Shown: positions 14,893-22,535 of the stretch, piece by piece
Numbering within the stretch: position 1 is the first letter of the stretch
Layout: the number at the start of each line of letters is the position of its first letter
NCBI GenBank assembly: GCA_034716415.1
Contig: JAYEJB010000042.1
Location: 1-37,183, forward strand
From: JAYEJB01 sp034716415
GTDB lineage: Bacteria > Patescibacteriota > Patescibacteriia > SG8-24
Direction: 5' to 3'
DNA: 37,183 bases
Program-made: the position numbers and the translations under genes
The notes under the pieces: generated by a model
Told to the model about the DNA's origin: nothing
Databases searched by the model: none
Seen by the model: only the letters and a program-made list of their open reading frames with translations

Positions 14893-15957
14893 ATGAAACA
14901 AAAAGAAGCGATATTAGCTCTATTAAGGAAGAAGCGGACGATTTCGACCTCAGAAATCGCCCATCTTTTTGATGTAAGCACTCAATACGCCCACCGCCTT
15001 CTTCAAGAGTTACGAGATGAGGGTCAAATCATCCTATTAGGCCGCGCCCGCCGATCCAGGTACGTATTGACCGGGGATGAGAAGGCGATACACGACGCCA
15101 AGGCTGAAATAAGACGAATGACCCTAAAGCTGGATAACCGGGAACTCGACGAAGACCGCGTCTTTACGCGCATCGAAAAAGAAACAGGAATACTGCAAGA
15201 CATCGAGGATAGCGTGCGCCGCATCGTGCGCTTCGCGTTCACCGAAATGCTCAACAACGCCATCGACCATTCACGATCCGAACGTATCGATGTGGACATC
15301 CGCCGTTCGGACACGGCCATTACATTCTCGGTGCGGGATTTCGGCATCGGCATCTTCAACAATGTGCGAGATACGTTCCGTCTGCCGGGTACTATGGACG
15401 CCATCGGTGAACTCCTGAAAGGGAAAACCACTACCGCGCCCGCGGAACATACCGGGCAAGGGGTTTTCTTCACCTCAAAATCCGCTGATGTATTCATAGT
15501 GGACAGTTTCGACAAACGACTCACGATCAATAACCTGCTTCCAGACATGTTCGTGATCGACCGTCGGGAGCTCAAGGGTACGCGAGTGAGTTTCAGCATC
15601 AACCTCAATTCGTCGCGGCGACTCGACGAAGTCTTCGCCCGATTCTCCGGCGCAGGAGACGACGACCTGGAATTCGATCGTACGAAAATATCGGTCAAGC
15701 TCTACGAGTACGGCCAGGAACTGGTCTCACGCACCGAAGCCAAGCGCGTCACGGTGAATCTGGAAAACTTCCGCGAGGTAGAAATGGATTTCAGCGGCGT
15801 TGAGACCGTCGCCCACTCATTTGCGGACGAGATATTCCGCGTCTGGCAATCACGACACCCGGATGTACGATTGATCGCGACTAACACCAACGAAAACGTG
15901 GCGTTCATGGTGAAGCGCGCTGGAGGCGAAATCGCGCGGGATAGGCTGGACATCTAG
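14893..15957 (+). CDS. Winged-helix + HATPase + STAS-like (DUF4325) regulator
   Basis: 354 residues in three parts. Residues 1-60 form a winged helix-turn-helix (ISTSEIAHLFDVSTQYAHRLLQEL, then a GRARRSRYVL wing). Residues of about 110-260 form a GHKL/HATPase_c-like domain with FTEMLNNAIDHSRS (N-box), RDFGIGIF (G1) and GQGVFF (G2). About 285-354 form a DUF4325/STAS-like domain (VTVNLENFREVEMDFSGVETVAHSFADE). No phospho-acceptor His domain is present, so it is more like an anti-sigma-type kinase or ATP switch fused to a DNA-binding domain. I start it at 14893 because the open frame upstream overlaps the promoter and operator. It stands alone, with a perfect inverted repeat at its promoter. Confidence 0.85.
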   Translation: MKQKEAILALLRKKRTISTSEIAHLFDVSTQYAHRLLQELRDEGQIILLGRARRSRYVLTGDEKAIHDAKAEIRRMTLKLDNRELDEDRVFTRIEKETGILQDIEDSVRRIVRFAFTEMLNNAIDHSRSERIDVDIRRSDTAITFSVRDFGIGIFNNVRDTFRLPGTMDAIGELLKGKTTTAPAEHTGQGVFFTSKSADVFIVDSFDKRLTINNLLPDMFVIDRRELKGTRVSFSINLNSSRRLDEVFARFSGAGDDDLEFDRTKISVKLYEYGQELVSRTEAKRVTVNLENFREVEMDFSGVETVAHSFADEIFRVWQSRHPDVRLIATNTNENVAFMVKRAGGEIARDRLDI

Positions 15958-15969
15958 TGTGGACGCACG

Positions 15970-16080
15970 ATACGCCGACGGGTTTAGCGGAGAGAGTGGG
16001 ACGGGGCAAGACGTGGCGAAGCGGTTTTAGACAAATCCGTTTTGCCCCGTTTGCCCCGTCGGCGAAGCGAAGGCAGGCGA
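15970..16080. repeat. Imperfect hairpin repeat of GACGGGGCAA/TTTGCCCCGTC
   Basis: GACGGGGCAA near 16000 pairs with TTTGCCCCGTC near 16048-16060. The flanking GGCGAAGCGAAGGCAGGCGAC is of the same repeat style. No coding content is seen between the stop at 15957 and the terminator at 16087. Confidence 0.55.
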
Positions 16081-16086
16081 CAAGAA

Positions 16087-16110
16087 AAAAGACCTCAATC
16101 GAGGTCTTTT
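16087..16110. terminator. Bidirectional terminator between convergent genes
   Basis: AAAAGACCTC (16087-16096) pairs with GAGGTCTTTT (16101-16110). The stem gives T-runs on both strands and includes the stop codon of the minus-strand gene at 16095. Confidence 0.8.
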
Positions 16111-16775
16111 GCGATGTCGGGCCAGCGTTCACGCATGATTTCCGTGATGGAATGCTGGATGCACAGGTTGTTTCTTCGAATCTTCCGAATTCGCATCAAC
16201 GACGGCACGATATCCTCGCGGTCACTGCCGATAAGCCACCTCTTGGCGTAGTCACGGACAGCGGCGCTCGAATCGCCCAAAGCAAGTGCGGCGACGCTCG
16301 GGGCAGATTTGTCTTTGATTATCGCAATCAGACAACGCAGCGCGGCGCAACGGACAAGCTTATGACTCGCCTTGAGCGAAAGCACCAACAGACTGGTGCG
16401 CGTCTTCGGTACCGGTTTCCTGGACAACGTATTCAATGAACATATCGCCTGCCATGCGGCGGTATACTCATCCCGCAAGGCGCAGATCATGAGTGCATGA
16501 ACCGTGTCGCTCGTGTCGAATCCCATAAGGATCTCCGCGATTTCAGCACGGACCCGTACCTTAGGTGCGGAACGTAACGCTTCGATCAGCAACGACTCGG
16601 CATCGATTCCGAAGACCTGCGCCAGTTCCCTTGCCGCCCTCTTCGCTTCAGACTCATTCTTTCCGTTCACCAGCTTGATGAGACCGTCTACCCAATCCTT
16701 TTTCTGCCGTTCGACACTCCGCGCCGGAGCGCGATCGAACAATTGAATGACCTTTCCTTGTTCCTCATCTGACAT
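16095..16775 (-). CDS. Hypothetical helical repeat (HEAT-like) protein
   Basis: 226 residues, almost entirely amphipathic helices. Segments such as VRVRAEIAEILMGF, LVRCAALRCLIAIIKD and SAAVRDYAKRWLIG recur at about 35-residue spacing and look like HEAT or PBS-lyase-type repeats. There is no signal peptide, membrane segment or catalytic motif. Such alpha-solenoids usually act as protein-binding scaffolds. The start ATG at 16775 has AGGAG 6 nt upstream. Monocistronic, closed by the terminator shared with the convergent HTH-ATPase gene. Confidence 0.65.
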   Translation of the reverse strand: MSDEEQGKVIQLFDRAPARSVERQKKDWVDGLIKLVNGKNESEAKRAARELAQVFGIDAESLLIEALRSAPKVRVRAEIAEILMGFDTSDTVHALMICALRDEYTAAWQAICSLNTLSRKPVPKTRTSLLVLSLKASHKLVRCAALRCLIAIIKDKSAPSVAALALGDSSAAVRDYAKRWLIGSDREDIVPSLMRIRKIRRNNLCIQHSITEIMRERWPDIAKDLD

Positions 16776-16838
16776 CAGCTGCTCCTGAATATATCCAACA
16801 GCAACCGAAAGACATCGTCAAACCAAAAAGCCAAGGAG

Positions 16839-16897
16839 ACTGGGAGCGATTTCAAATACAAATACTCCCAAGCTCCTTAGCTCCTGAACTCCTAAGC
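16839..16897. repeat. AGGAGCT-type imperfect hairpin repeat
   Basis: AAGGAGACTGGGAG pairs with CTCCCAAGCTCCTT, followed by extra AGCTCCTGAACTCCTAAGCT units. It resembles the tandem repeat in the first gene and the repeat near 25.6 kb. Confidence 0.6.
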
Positions 16898-16899
16898 TA

Positions 16900-17349
16900 T
16901 TAGATGATCCTCCGCACTACCGTGATGTCCTTCCGTTTCAATATGGTCGACAACCGCTGCCGCTTCACCTCCCCGGCGTCCCTGCCTCCGACTTTCCTGA
17001 ATTTCGCGTGGATGACCTCGTCCGGTCCGGTGACCAGGATGACATGTCCGATACCCTGCGGGTACAGACGGTCGTATCGGCCGACTTTCCCTCGCAACAG
17101 AATGATGTCACCGGCTTTCAGTTTCCCTCTGTACGGCGGCCGCAACCGTTTCCCCATCCGAGCCTGTTCAATCGTCGTGCGCGGCAGAGTAAAACCGATC
17201 TTCTCATACAGATACTGCACCAGGCTCGAGCAATCAAAGATACGCGGTGCCGCCGAAGGGGCCGCGCCATAGACATACGGTCTGCCGAGCTGTTTTTCCG
17301 CCAGCTCGATCAACCGATTGCGTAAGTTTTCTTTGTCTTGTGAATTCAT
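16900..17349 (-). CDS. NlpC/P60-family cysteine peptidase
   Basis: 149 residues, a stand-alone NlpC/P60 domain. GRPYVYGAAP leads to the catalytic C40 in FDCSSLVQYLY; H102 in QGIGHVILVTG and H114 in EVIHAKF complete the likely Cys-His-His triad. Family members hydrolyse gamma-D-Glu-diamino acid bonds in wall peptides. No signal peptide is seen, so it may act inside the cell on recycled peptides or leave by another route. The ATG at 17349 has no clear ribosome site and follows an AGCTTTT-rich hairpin repeat. Confidence 0.85.
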   Translation of the reverse strand: MNSQDKENLRNRLIELAEKQLGRPYVYGAAPSAAPRIFDCSSLVQYLYEKIGFTLPRTTIEQARMGKRLRPPYRGKLKAGDIILLRGKVGRYDRLYPQGIGHVILVTGPDEVIHAKFRKVGGRDAGEVKRQRLSTILKRKDITVVRRII

Positions 17350-17352
17350 AAG

Positions 17353-17425
17353 AAGAGCTCAAAAGCCTAAAAGCTCAACAGCCAAAAAGCTTTTCAGCTT
17401 TTAAGCTGTTTAGCTCTTGAGCTTC
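17353..17425. repeat. AGCTTTT/AAAAGCT imperfect inverted repeat
   Basis: Left units (AAGAGCTCAA, AAAAGCTCAACAGC) are complementary to right units (GCTGTTTAGCTCTTGAGCTT). The 18-mer CTTTTAAGCTGTTTAGCT recurs at about 36463-36480, which points to a dispersed family. It may also act as terminator for the glycosidase gene just left of the NlpC gene. Confidence 0.65.
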
Positions 17426-17427
17426 TT

Positions 17428-18516
17428 TCAAAACTGAAACGTCCCTCCGTTGATGATATCCCCACGGAAAAGCTTCCTCCCCTCTTCCCACATTTCCGGA
17501 TGTCCCTGTTCCTTCAGCCAATACCACCACTCGACTCCCCAAAGATACGCCTCCGGAACGCCCATCCTGCGCACGAACACGACGTTGTCGCGCAACTTCT
17601 GCGGATTCATGTGCTTGAGTTGTAACTCGATATCCATATCCGCGATAGGTCCCGGACCCCAAGGTTCGGCCTGCAATTCGGACACGAATACGCCGTCCAC
17701 GAACTTCGTCGCGGCACTGATGCGCTGCGCGTACCAGCCCGGCGTCACCGGCCAGAAGAAATATCCGATGTACCTGTTCCAGACCGAGCGGTAGGTGCTG
17801 ATACCCAGTATATCGGCGACGCTCGCCGCGCTCACCCAGGTCGACAGCTCGCCGCTTTCCGTGATGATGACCGGTCGGCTGTCCTTGGAACGCACGACGG
17901 CGATCTCGCGCTGCAGGAAGTGCCTGTCCGGCGGCGGACATTCACCGAACGCGAAAAACGGTTCGTTCTCGACCTGCCAGGCCGCGAAATGCGGTGACTT
18001 CGAATAATGATCGACTGTGGCAGCCAACATGTTCAGGGTGCGCAAGTGCAGTTCGTCCTGCGAAAGACCCTTGGCCCATTCGGGTATGTGACACTCGGGC
18101 CAGCGCGGTAGTTTCATCCCGACGGCGAGTACGACTTTCACGTTGCGGTCGGACGCTTCCTTGAGCTGCCAGTCGGTGACCGAAAAATCGAACTCACCTT
18201 TCTCCTCCTCGATGTCGGTCCAGTAGACCGGAATACGCAAAGCGCGCACGCCCAGATCGTCCAGCGTCGCCAGATACGCTTCCTCCCAGTCCAGACCGAG
18301 TTCCTCGGCATATGATTTGGAGAAGGTCGCACCCAGCAGCACTTCGCGCTCGCCGAGCCCCAGACTGTCCGTCACCCACCTGAAGAAAAGCAGACCGACG
18401 GCGAGCACCGCCACGATGCCAAGTACGGCCAACAGACGCTTACGCAGCCTAACGGCTTCATGTCTCCGCACGAAAACCGACCAAAGCCCTCTTTTTGTCC
18501 TGTCTAACAGTCCCAT
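17428..18516 (-). CDS. Membrane-anchored clan GH-A-like glycoside hydrolase
   Basis: 362 residues. A basic N terminus is followed by one membrane helix (about 28-46), then a TIM-barrel-like domain outside the membrane. The barrel shows DLGVRALRIPVYWTDIE at strand 2, AAWQVENEPF with probable acid/base E185, and VFVSELQAEPWG with probable nucleophile E280. These fit the strand 4 and strand 7 glutamates of clan GH-A (GH5/GH42-like); the exact family and substrate are not clear. I start it at 18516 because TATAAT with an upstream TG lies 6 nt before that ATG. The open frame further upstream runs through a dispersed repeat and is not part of the protein. Confidence 0.75.
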   Translation of the reverse strand: MGLLDRTKRGLWSVFVRRHEAVRLRKRLLAVLGIVAVLAVGLLFFRWVTDSLGLGEREVLLGATFSKSYAEELGLDWEEAYLATLDDLGVRALRIPVYWTDIEEEKGEFDFSVTDWQLKEASDRNVKVVLAVGMKLPRWPECHIPEWAKGLSQDELHLRTLNMLAATVDHYSKSPHFAAWQVENEPFFAFGECPPPDRHFLQREIAVVRSKDSRPVIITESGELSTWVSAASVADILGISTYRSVWNRYIGYFFWPVTPGWYAQRISAATKFVDGVFVSELQAEPWGPGPIADMDIELQLKHMNPQKLRDNVVFVRRMGVPEAYLWGVEWWYWLKEQGHPEMWEEGRKLFRGDIINGGTFQF

Positions 18517-18522
18517 ACGGAC

Positions 18523-18531
18523 ATTATACCA
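18523..18531 (-). promoter_or_regulatory. Extended -10 promoter, leaderless
   Basis: On the minus strand TGGTATAAT is followed by six bases and the ATG at 18516. The TG gives an extended -10. No -35 was recognised. Confidence 0.6.
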
Positions 18532-18567
18532 GCGGAGCGGGAGAAGGGGCAGGCGAAGATGACGGGG

Positions 18568-18592
18568 CCCTTCGACATGGCTCAGGACAGGC
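18568..18592. repeat. Widespread CCCTTCGACATGGCTCAGGA-type repeat
   Basis: This string is a variant of a short repeat (CCTGAGC..GTCGAAGGG) that I recognise as common in many unrelated bacterial genomes. It begins a 690-bp gap (18517-19204) that contains only repeats and one promoter. Confidence 0.6.
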
Positions 18593-18650
18593 AAGACGAA
18601 TTTTTAGACACAAGACTCAAGCAACTCCTATTGATTGATGTTTTCCCCCA

Positions 18651-18768
18651 CCCCGATGCAAGTTTAATCTGATTGATGCTCCAGACGAGGTAGGCGCGCC
18701 TATATATTCCGTTAATCAGACGCTTCGATGTCGCAGACTTGCAACGGGGCAGGCCCCAATCCTCCCCC
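18651..18768. repeat. 118-bp interspersed repeat, copy 2 (MITE-like)
   Basis: Same orientation as copy 1 at 6294-6411, with four differences. The terminal inverted repeats are at 18653-18663 and 18737-18747, and the palindrome TAGGCGCGCCTA is at 18691-18702. Confidence 0.85.
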
Positions 18769-18789
18769 CTCCCCCCCCCTACCACTACC

Positions 18790-18883
18790 TTGTCATTGCG
18801 AGGAGGCCGCAGCCGACGAAGCAATCCCGTCGGCTTAGGCTAAAATCACGGGATTGCCGCGGCCTTCGGCCTCGCAATGACAA
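18790..18883. repeat. TCATTGCGAGG...CCTCGCAATGAC hairpin repeat
   Basis: The outer arms TTGTCATTGCGAGG and CCTCGCAATGACAA and inner arms GCAATCCCGT and ACGGGATTGC are inverted. A shorter relative is at 34311-34378. This repeat type occurs in many bacterial phyla. Confidence 0.85.
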
Positions 18884-19060
18884 AAAGGGGGAGGAGGGAA
18901 CATAAAAACAACCCCCCACTAACGGAGGATGGCCGGGGAGGGGCGATATCGTTTTTCTCACATACTCCTCCCTCCCCCACCAACGGGGGAGGATTGGGGT
19001 GGGGGTAAAATTAATACTGTCCCGCTGCCTGCCCCCCGAAGCTTCAGCGAAGGGGGGTCC
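18884..19060. repeat. C/G-run hairpin repeats
   Basis: Two related units (CCCCCCACTAACGGAGG and CTCCCCCACCAACGGGGGAG) sit between GGGGGAGGAGG and CCTCCCTCCCCC arms. At 19032-19057, CCCCCC and GGGGGG flank GAAGCTTCAGCGAA, the same core as in the repeat at 8999-9021. Confidence 0.7.
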
Positions 19061-19125
19061 CGCTGTCGATCTTCGATATCCCCCTCCATCTTTCAAGCCT
19101 GGCTTGAACTTCACAAGGCTAAATT

Positions 19126-19154
19126 TTGACCGCGCGTACGACGCTTGATATGAA
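19126..19154 (+). promoter_or_regulatory. Promoter of the serine protease gene
   Basis: TTGACC (19126-19131), a 17-bp spacer, TATGAA (19149-19154). A GGAGGT ribosome site precedes the ATG at 19205. Confidence 0.6.
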
Positions 19155-19204
19155 TAAAGTAGATCCGTACAATCAATTTTTGCCGCAACCACTGGAGGTA
19201 CACG

Positions 19205-20062
19205 ATGAGACACGGAATCCTTGAGGCGGCACGGTACTCTGTCATCAGCCTGACGCTGATGCTCTTGATGTCATCGTGCTCATGCATGCACAACGGCGCC
19301 GGCGGTGTCGCACCACCGGAGCATGTCTGCCCGACCTGTCCGACGTGTCCCGTTGCGCCAGCTCCGCCCACCGACCCACTCGCGGGTTCGGAAGTGGACG
19401 ACGGCTTGAGCGATACCGAACGGACAGAGTTCATTCGGGGCATGATCGCCACGACCGTGCGGATACACGTCACCCGGTACAACGAGACCAAAGCCATCTC
19501 CTATCACAGGGGTACGGGCGTCATCATCGACGATCGCCATATCCTGACCGCGGCTCATGTGGTCAGAGGCGCGGAATGCATCACGGCGACGTTCCGTCAA
19601 CTGGCTCCTGATGGGCTGCGCATCCGCGAAACCACGACCATCCCGATGGTGATCGCGGCTCGCGATGATGCGGACCACCCGGACATCGCATTGTTGCGCG
19701 TCAAGTACAACAATCGGCTCGTGAACCGGATCGCGATCACGCCGAGGGGATACGTGCCAGACGAAGGAGACCTGCTCTGGCACTTCGGCAAGACGAGCCG
19801 CTGGCAGCGGGGTCCTGTAGTCGGACGTGTCCCGACGACGGACAGTCGAACGAGATGCCGTAGGCTGATCGAAGCCGACTTTCCGGTCGATTATGGCGAC
19901 TCCGGCGGTCCGGTGGTGACACCGGACAGACGACTCGTCGGTCTTGTCCTGCGATGCAACGATGAAGACTGCGAGGATCCGACGGAAGGAGGATACTTCG
20001 TCACCATCGACGACGGACTGGACGCAGTGCTACGCGAACTCAGACGGCCCTTGCGTCGTTGA
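19205..20062 (+). CDS. Trypsin-like serine protease lipoprotein
   Basis: 285 residues. A hydrophobic signal (about 11-22) leads to a cysteine cluster (SSCSC, C25/C27) that is the likely lipid-attachment site, although the lipobox is not canonical. A short CPTCPTCPV repeat follows. The chymotrypsin-fold domain (about 85-275) shows the full triad: H118 in ILTAAHVV, D160 in DHPDIALL, S233 in YGDSGGPVV. It should be an active endopeptidase outside the membrane, in the style of stand-alone HtrA-type protease domains; no PDZ domain is present. Single-gene unit with its own promoter, GGAGGT site and terminator. Confidence 0.88.
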   Translation: MRHGILEAARYSVISLTLMLLMSSCSCMHNGAGGVAPPEHVCPTCPTCPVAPAPPTDPLAGSEVDDGLSDTERTEFIRGMIATTVRIHVTRYNETKAISYHRGTGVIIDDRHILTAAHVVRGAECITATFRQLAPDGLRIRETTTIPMVIAARDDADHPDIALLRVKYNNRLVNRIAITPRGYVPDEGDLLWHFGKTSRWQRGPVVGRVPTTDSRTRCRRLIEADFPVDYGDSGGPVVTPDRRLVGLVLRCNDEDCEDPTEGGYFVTIDDGLDAVLRELRRPLRR

Positions 20063-20080
20063 GCGCATCGCGCTTCACCG

Positions 20081-20108
20081 CCCTGCCATCACAGGCAGGG
20101 TATTTCTT
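20081..20108 (+). terminator. Rho-independent terminator
   Basis: CCCTGCC (20081-20087) pairs with GGCAGGG (20094-20100), followed by TATTTCTTT. It ends the serine protease transcript. Confidence 0.65.
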
Positions 20109-20140
20109 TATTGGAGTCAAAAAATGTGGGAATACAGGAT

Positions 20141-20236
20141 GATGTCTTATGTACAGTTGGAAGGAAAAGACAGGCAGCCTGTTCCTTGTGGGGGAACAGG
20201 CTGCCTGTTTTTCCTTCCAACTGTACATAAGACATC
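20141..20236. repeat. Hairpin element, copy C (diverged with paired changes)
   Basis: Same family as 793-887, but GCACAG has become GTACAG with the partner changed to CTGTAC, and GGGAGC has become GGAAGG with the partner changed to CCTTCC. The stem therefore stays perfect despite sequence drift. Confidence 0.9.
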
Positions 20237-20317
20237 TACCGACAAGAGACAGTAAGAGAATTTTATAAAAGACGCTTTTGTACTACCACATTTCTATACC
20301 CTTAAACTCCAATCGTT

Positions 20318-20974
20318 ATGCCCAAACTCATCAATCAAATCGGACAACTACCCGATGATTTCGATTACCGCTGCTGTCGTCTTGAGCGCGGCGGTTTCTT
20401 GAGCATCTATTCATACAGACTCGGCGACAGGGACCGCAGATACGACATGATGTACCGACGTAACTGCGTCGTGGTGATGCCGGTCGATTTCGCCAGACGT
20501 GAAGTCTACATGATAGAACAGCCACGGTACCTGCGCGCTTTCGTCGAGAACGATGATGGGCGGAAGGCGGTCGAAGCAGGGCCAAATGGCGACGGGCGTG
20601 ATTTCAGCATCAAGACGGAAGAGCTGATGACGCTGGAGTTCCCGGCGGGAATCATCGACAAAGGAGAGACCAAAGAACAGGCCGCTATCCGCGAACTGCG
20701 CGAAGAGACCGGTCTCATCGTCACTGAAGACGCACTGGAAGAAGCGGCGGGTTATTATACGTCGGTCGGCGGTTCGACCGAACATATCACCGCTTTCATC
20801 GCGCGTGTGGACGGGAACACCGAAACGGAGCAACCTGTAGGCGACGGCCACGAACTGATAAAGACCTGGCTGATGTCATGGGACGAGGCGTTCGGCTTGC
20901 TGAACGCGGGAAAGATAAAGACGGCTTCATGCAACCTGCTGATGCGGGAACTGAAACTGCGGGACGTACATTAA
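20318..20974 (+). CDS. NUDIX hydrolase (ADP-ribose pyrophosphatase-like)
   Basis: 218 residues. The complete Nudix box is G111-x5-E117-x7-R125-E126-L-x-E129-E130-x-G132. An N-terminal beta-rich region of about 100 residues and the AGYYTSVGGSTEHITAFIARV stretch after the box resemble ADP-ribose/GDP-mannose pyrophosphatases of the NudF/NudK type. It would hydrolyse nucleoside diphosphate sugars with Mg2+. The substrate cannot be fixed by eye. It is followed 16 nt later by a HAD phosphatase gene with a strong GGAGG site, so the two are probably co-transcribed. No ribosome site precedes its own ATG; TAAACT lies 9 nt upstream. Confidence 0.85.
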   Translation: MPKLINQIGQLPDDFDYRCCRLERGGFLSIYSYRLGDRDRRYDMMYRRNCVVVMPVDFARREVYMIEQPRYLRAFVENDDGRKAVEAGPNGDGRDFSIKTEELMTLEFPAGIIDKGETKEQAAIRELREETGLIVTEDALEEAAGYYTSVGGSTEHITAFIARVDGNTETEQPVGDGHELIKTWLMSWDEAFGLLNAGKIKTASCNLLMRELKLRDVH

Positions 20975-20990
20975 AGAGAGGAGGTAGCCG

Positions 20991-21782
20991 ATGACCGAAA
21001 CACCGGCAGCCGAAAGGCCGATAGCCGCGTTCGACATCGACGGCACTATCTACCGGGGTAATTCACTGACGAGACTGGCCCAGAGGCTTTGTGAAAGGAG
21101 ATTCCTGCCGGAAGGAATGGCCAAGCTGTTGTTCCGGTTTCTCTTCGACCGGGAATGTCGGGAGGGCGCCTACCGTGACAATGACCGGAAGATCGTCAAC
21201 ACGTTATTGATGGCACTCCGGGGAAAGACGGTCGAGGAGCTGGCGCCGGAAGTGAAGCTGTTCATCATCGAGGCGCAGAGTCACGTGCATGAATTCCCAC
21301 TGGAGCTCCTGCACGCCCTGAAACCGACGCACGACAGTGTCGCGGTCACGGGCGGATTGCGCGAGACCGCCCATGGGCTGACGTCCGAATGGGGATTCGA
21401 TGTCTGCTTCGCCAGCGAACTCGAAGTCAGGAACGGTGCTTACACCGGTGCTGTCGCGAGCACCCCGGTGAACGACAAGTCCGCCGCTATCAGGAGATGG
21501 ATGAGCGTCAATCCGGGACTGACCCTGAAAGGTTCGGTCGGAATAGGAGATACGGCGTCAGACATCCCGATGCTGGAGATGATCGAGACACCGATCGCTT
21601 TCAACCCGGACAGCAAGCTTGCCGAAAAGGCGGAGATGAACCGGTGGCCCGTAGTGATCGAGCGGAAGGACAACATCTATGTCGTCCATGCCGGGAAATC
21701 ACTGCGCTTCTCGGCGACCGAAGTCCGCACCGCAATCAGTCATGTGCTTCATGCACTGCGGAGCCTTCGTGCCTTGCAGTGA
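20991..21782 (+). CDS. HAD-superfamily phosphatase (PSPase-like, HAD-IB)
   Basis: 263 residues. Motif I is AFDIDGTIYRGNS, with nucleophile D15 and acid/base D17. A helical cap follows (about 25-95). Motif II is VAVTGG, and motif III/IV lie around NDKSAAIRRW and GIGDTASDIPML. The order fits phosphoserine-phosphatase-like HAD-IB hydrolases. It probably removes phosphate from a small metabolite. GAGGAGGT stands 6 nt before the ATG. Second gene of the NUDIX operon, ended by a strong hairpin terminator. Confidence 0.85.
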   Translation: MTETPAAERPIAAFDIDGTIYRGNSLTRLAQRLCERRFLPEGMAKLLFRFLFDRECREGAYRDNDRKIVNTLLMALRGKTVEELAPEVKLFIIEAQSHVHEFPLELLHALKPTHDSVAVTGGLRETAHGLTSEWGFDVCFASELEVRNGAYTGAVASTPVNDKSAAIRRWMSVNPGLTLKGSVGIGDTASDIPMLEMIETPIAFNPDSKLAEKAEMNRWPVVIERKDNIYVVHAGKSLRFSATEVRTAISHVLHALRSLRALQ

Positions 21783-21786
21783 CTCA

Positions 21787-21810
21787 CGCGACATCATGTC
21801 GCGTTTTTCT
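21787..21810 (+). terminator. Rho-independent terminator
   Basis: CGCGACAT (21787-21794) pairs with ATGTCGCG (21796-21803), followed by TTTTTCTTTT. Confidence 0.85.
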
Positions 21811-21840
21811 TTTGAAGTTCATATCCAGGCTGAAGTCTTG

Positions 21841-21856
21841 CCCGCCGGCAGGCAGG
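21841..21856. repeat. CCCGCCGGCAGGCAGG palindrome-type repeat
   Basis: Variant of the self-complementary CCTGCCTGCCGGCAGGCAGG found whole at 34436-34455 and partly at 10890-10905. Confidence 0.7.
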
Positions 21857-21880
21857 CCGTGATTTTCTGCGGAGGTGAAT

Positions 21881-21905
21881 AAAAACACCGCAATGATTGC
21901 GGTGT
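21881..21905 (-). terminator. Terminator of the minus-strand gene at 21915
   Basis: ACACCGCAAT (21885-21894) pairs with ATTGCGGTGT (21896-21905). On the minus strand it is followed by TTTTT. Confidence 0.8.
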
Positions 21906-21914
21906 GTATCTCAC

Positions 21915-22517
21915 TCACGACTCTTCGTCATTCTTTTCCCGGCGCACCAACATCTGACTTCTGAACGGATTCTTGAGCTTGTACTCGTAACCGTACTCGG
22001 CCGCGGACCTGAACCAGTGCGTAGCCAAGTCGTCGAAGGCGTTATCGAAGCTCCCTCCGTAGCCGCCGAACAGCTTGTCGTACAGATACGCGATGGACAT
22101 CTCGTCGACGGTGCCTAGCTTATGCTTGCCGCCGACACAGAACAGTTCGTCCGGTTCGGCATGAAGCTTGGCCATTGCTCCCTGAAAAGGCTTCAGACCT
22201 GCCTCTCCGAAAATATAGGCTGTATCCGGATTGACCTTGAAGACGCGGGTATGTCCGTTCATATCCTCAAGGACCACCAACTCACATTCGTCGTTCAGTG
22301 GCTCGCCGCTGAACGGATCGATCGGCCATCTCGATGCGGTAGGACCCATGTTGATCTCCGGCGGTTCAATCTCCGGGACCTCGACCGATGACGGCAACCG
22401 CCTCTTCAAAGTACGATGCGTCCACCAGAATACGACGACGACCACGACCGCCATCACTACTAAAGCCGTAAAAAGAACCATCATCCCTCCGATCGGAACG
22501 AAATATTCCGTCCGCAA
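21915..22517 (-). CDS. Hypothetical membrane-anchored protein
   Basis: Up to 200 residues. There is one N-terminal membrane helix (about 13-32, VLFTALVVMAVVVVVVFWW), then a soluble domain with no family I recognise. A segment of about residues 67-112 (DPFSGEPLNDECELVVLEDMNGHTRVFKVNP) looks like a small beta domain. The first possible start is TTG at 22517, and TATACA lies 7 nt before it. ATG codons at 22484 and 22481 stand directly behind a GGAGGG, too close for normal use of the first. The start is therefore unsettled by 11-12 residues. Monocistronic, just downstream of the AlkD-like gene. Confidence 0.6.
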   Translation of the reverse strand: MRTEYFVPIGGMMVLFTALVVMAVVVVVVFWWTHRTLKRRLPSSVEVPEIEPPEINMGPTASRWPIDPFSGEPLNDECELVVLEDMNGHTRVFKVNPDTAYIFGEAGLKPFQGAMAKLHAEPDELFCVGGKHKLGTVDEMSIAYLYDKLFGGYGGSFDNAFDDLATHWFRSAAEYGYEYKLKNPFRSQMLVRREKNDEES

Positions 22518-22535
22518 ACGTCACTGTATATCATT

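Noticed and set aside
18517..18594. N-terminal extension of the GH-A-like glycosidase
   Set aside because: It is translated from a dispersed repeat and would place the start upstream of the TATAAT that fits the ATG at 18516.
18517..19204. CRISPR array or tRNA cluster in the repeat-rich gap
   Set aside because: Repeats are of different types, not regularly spaced, and mostly inverted; no cas gene or tRNA-like fold is seen.
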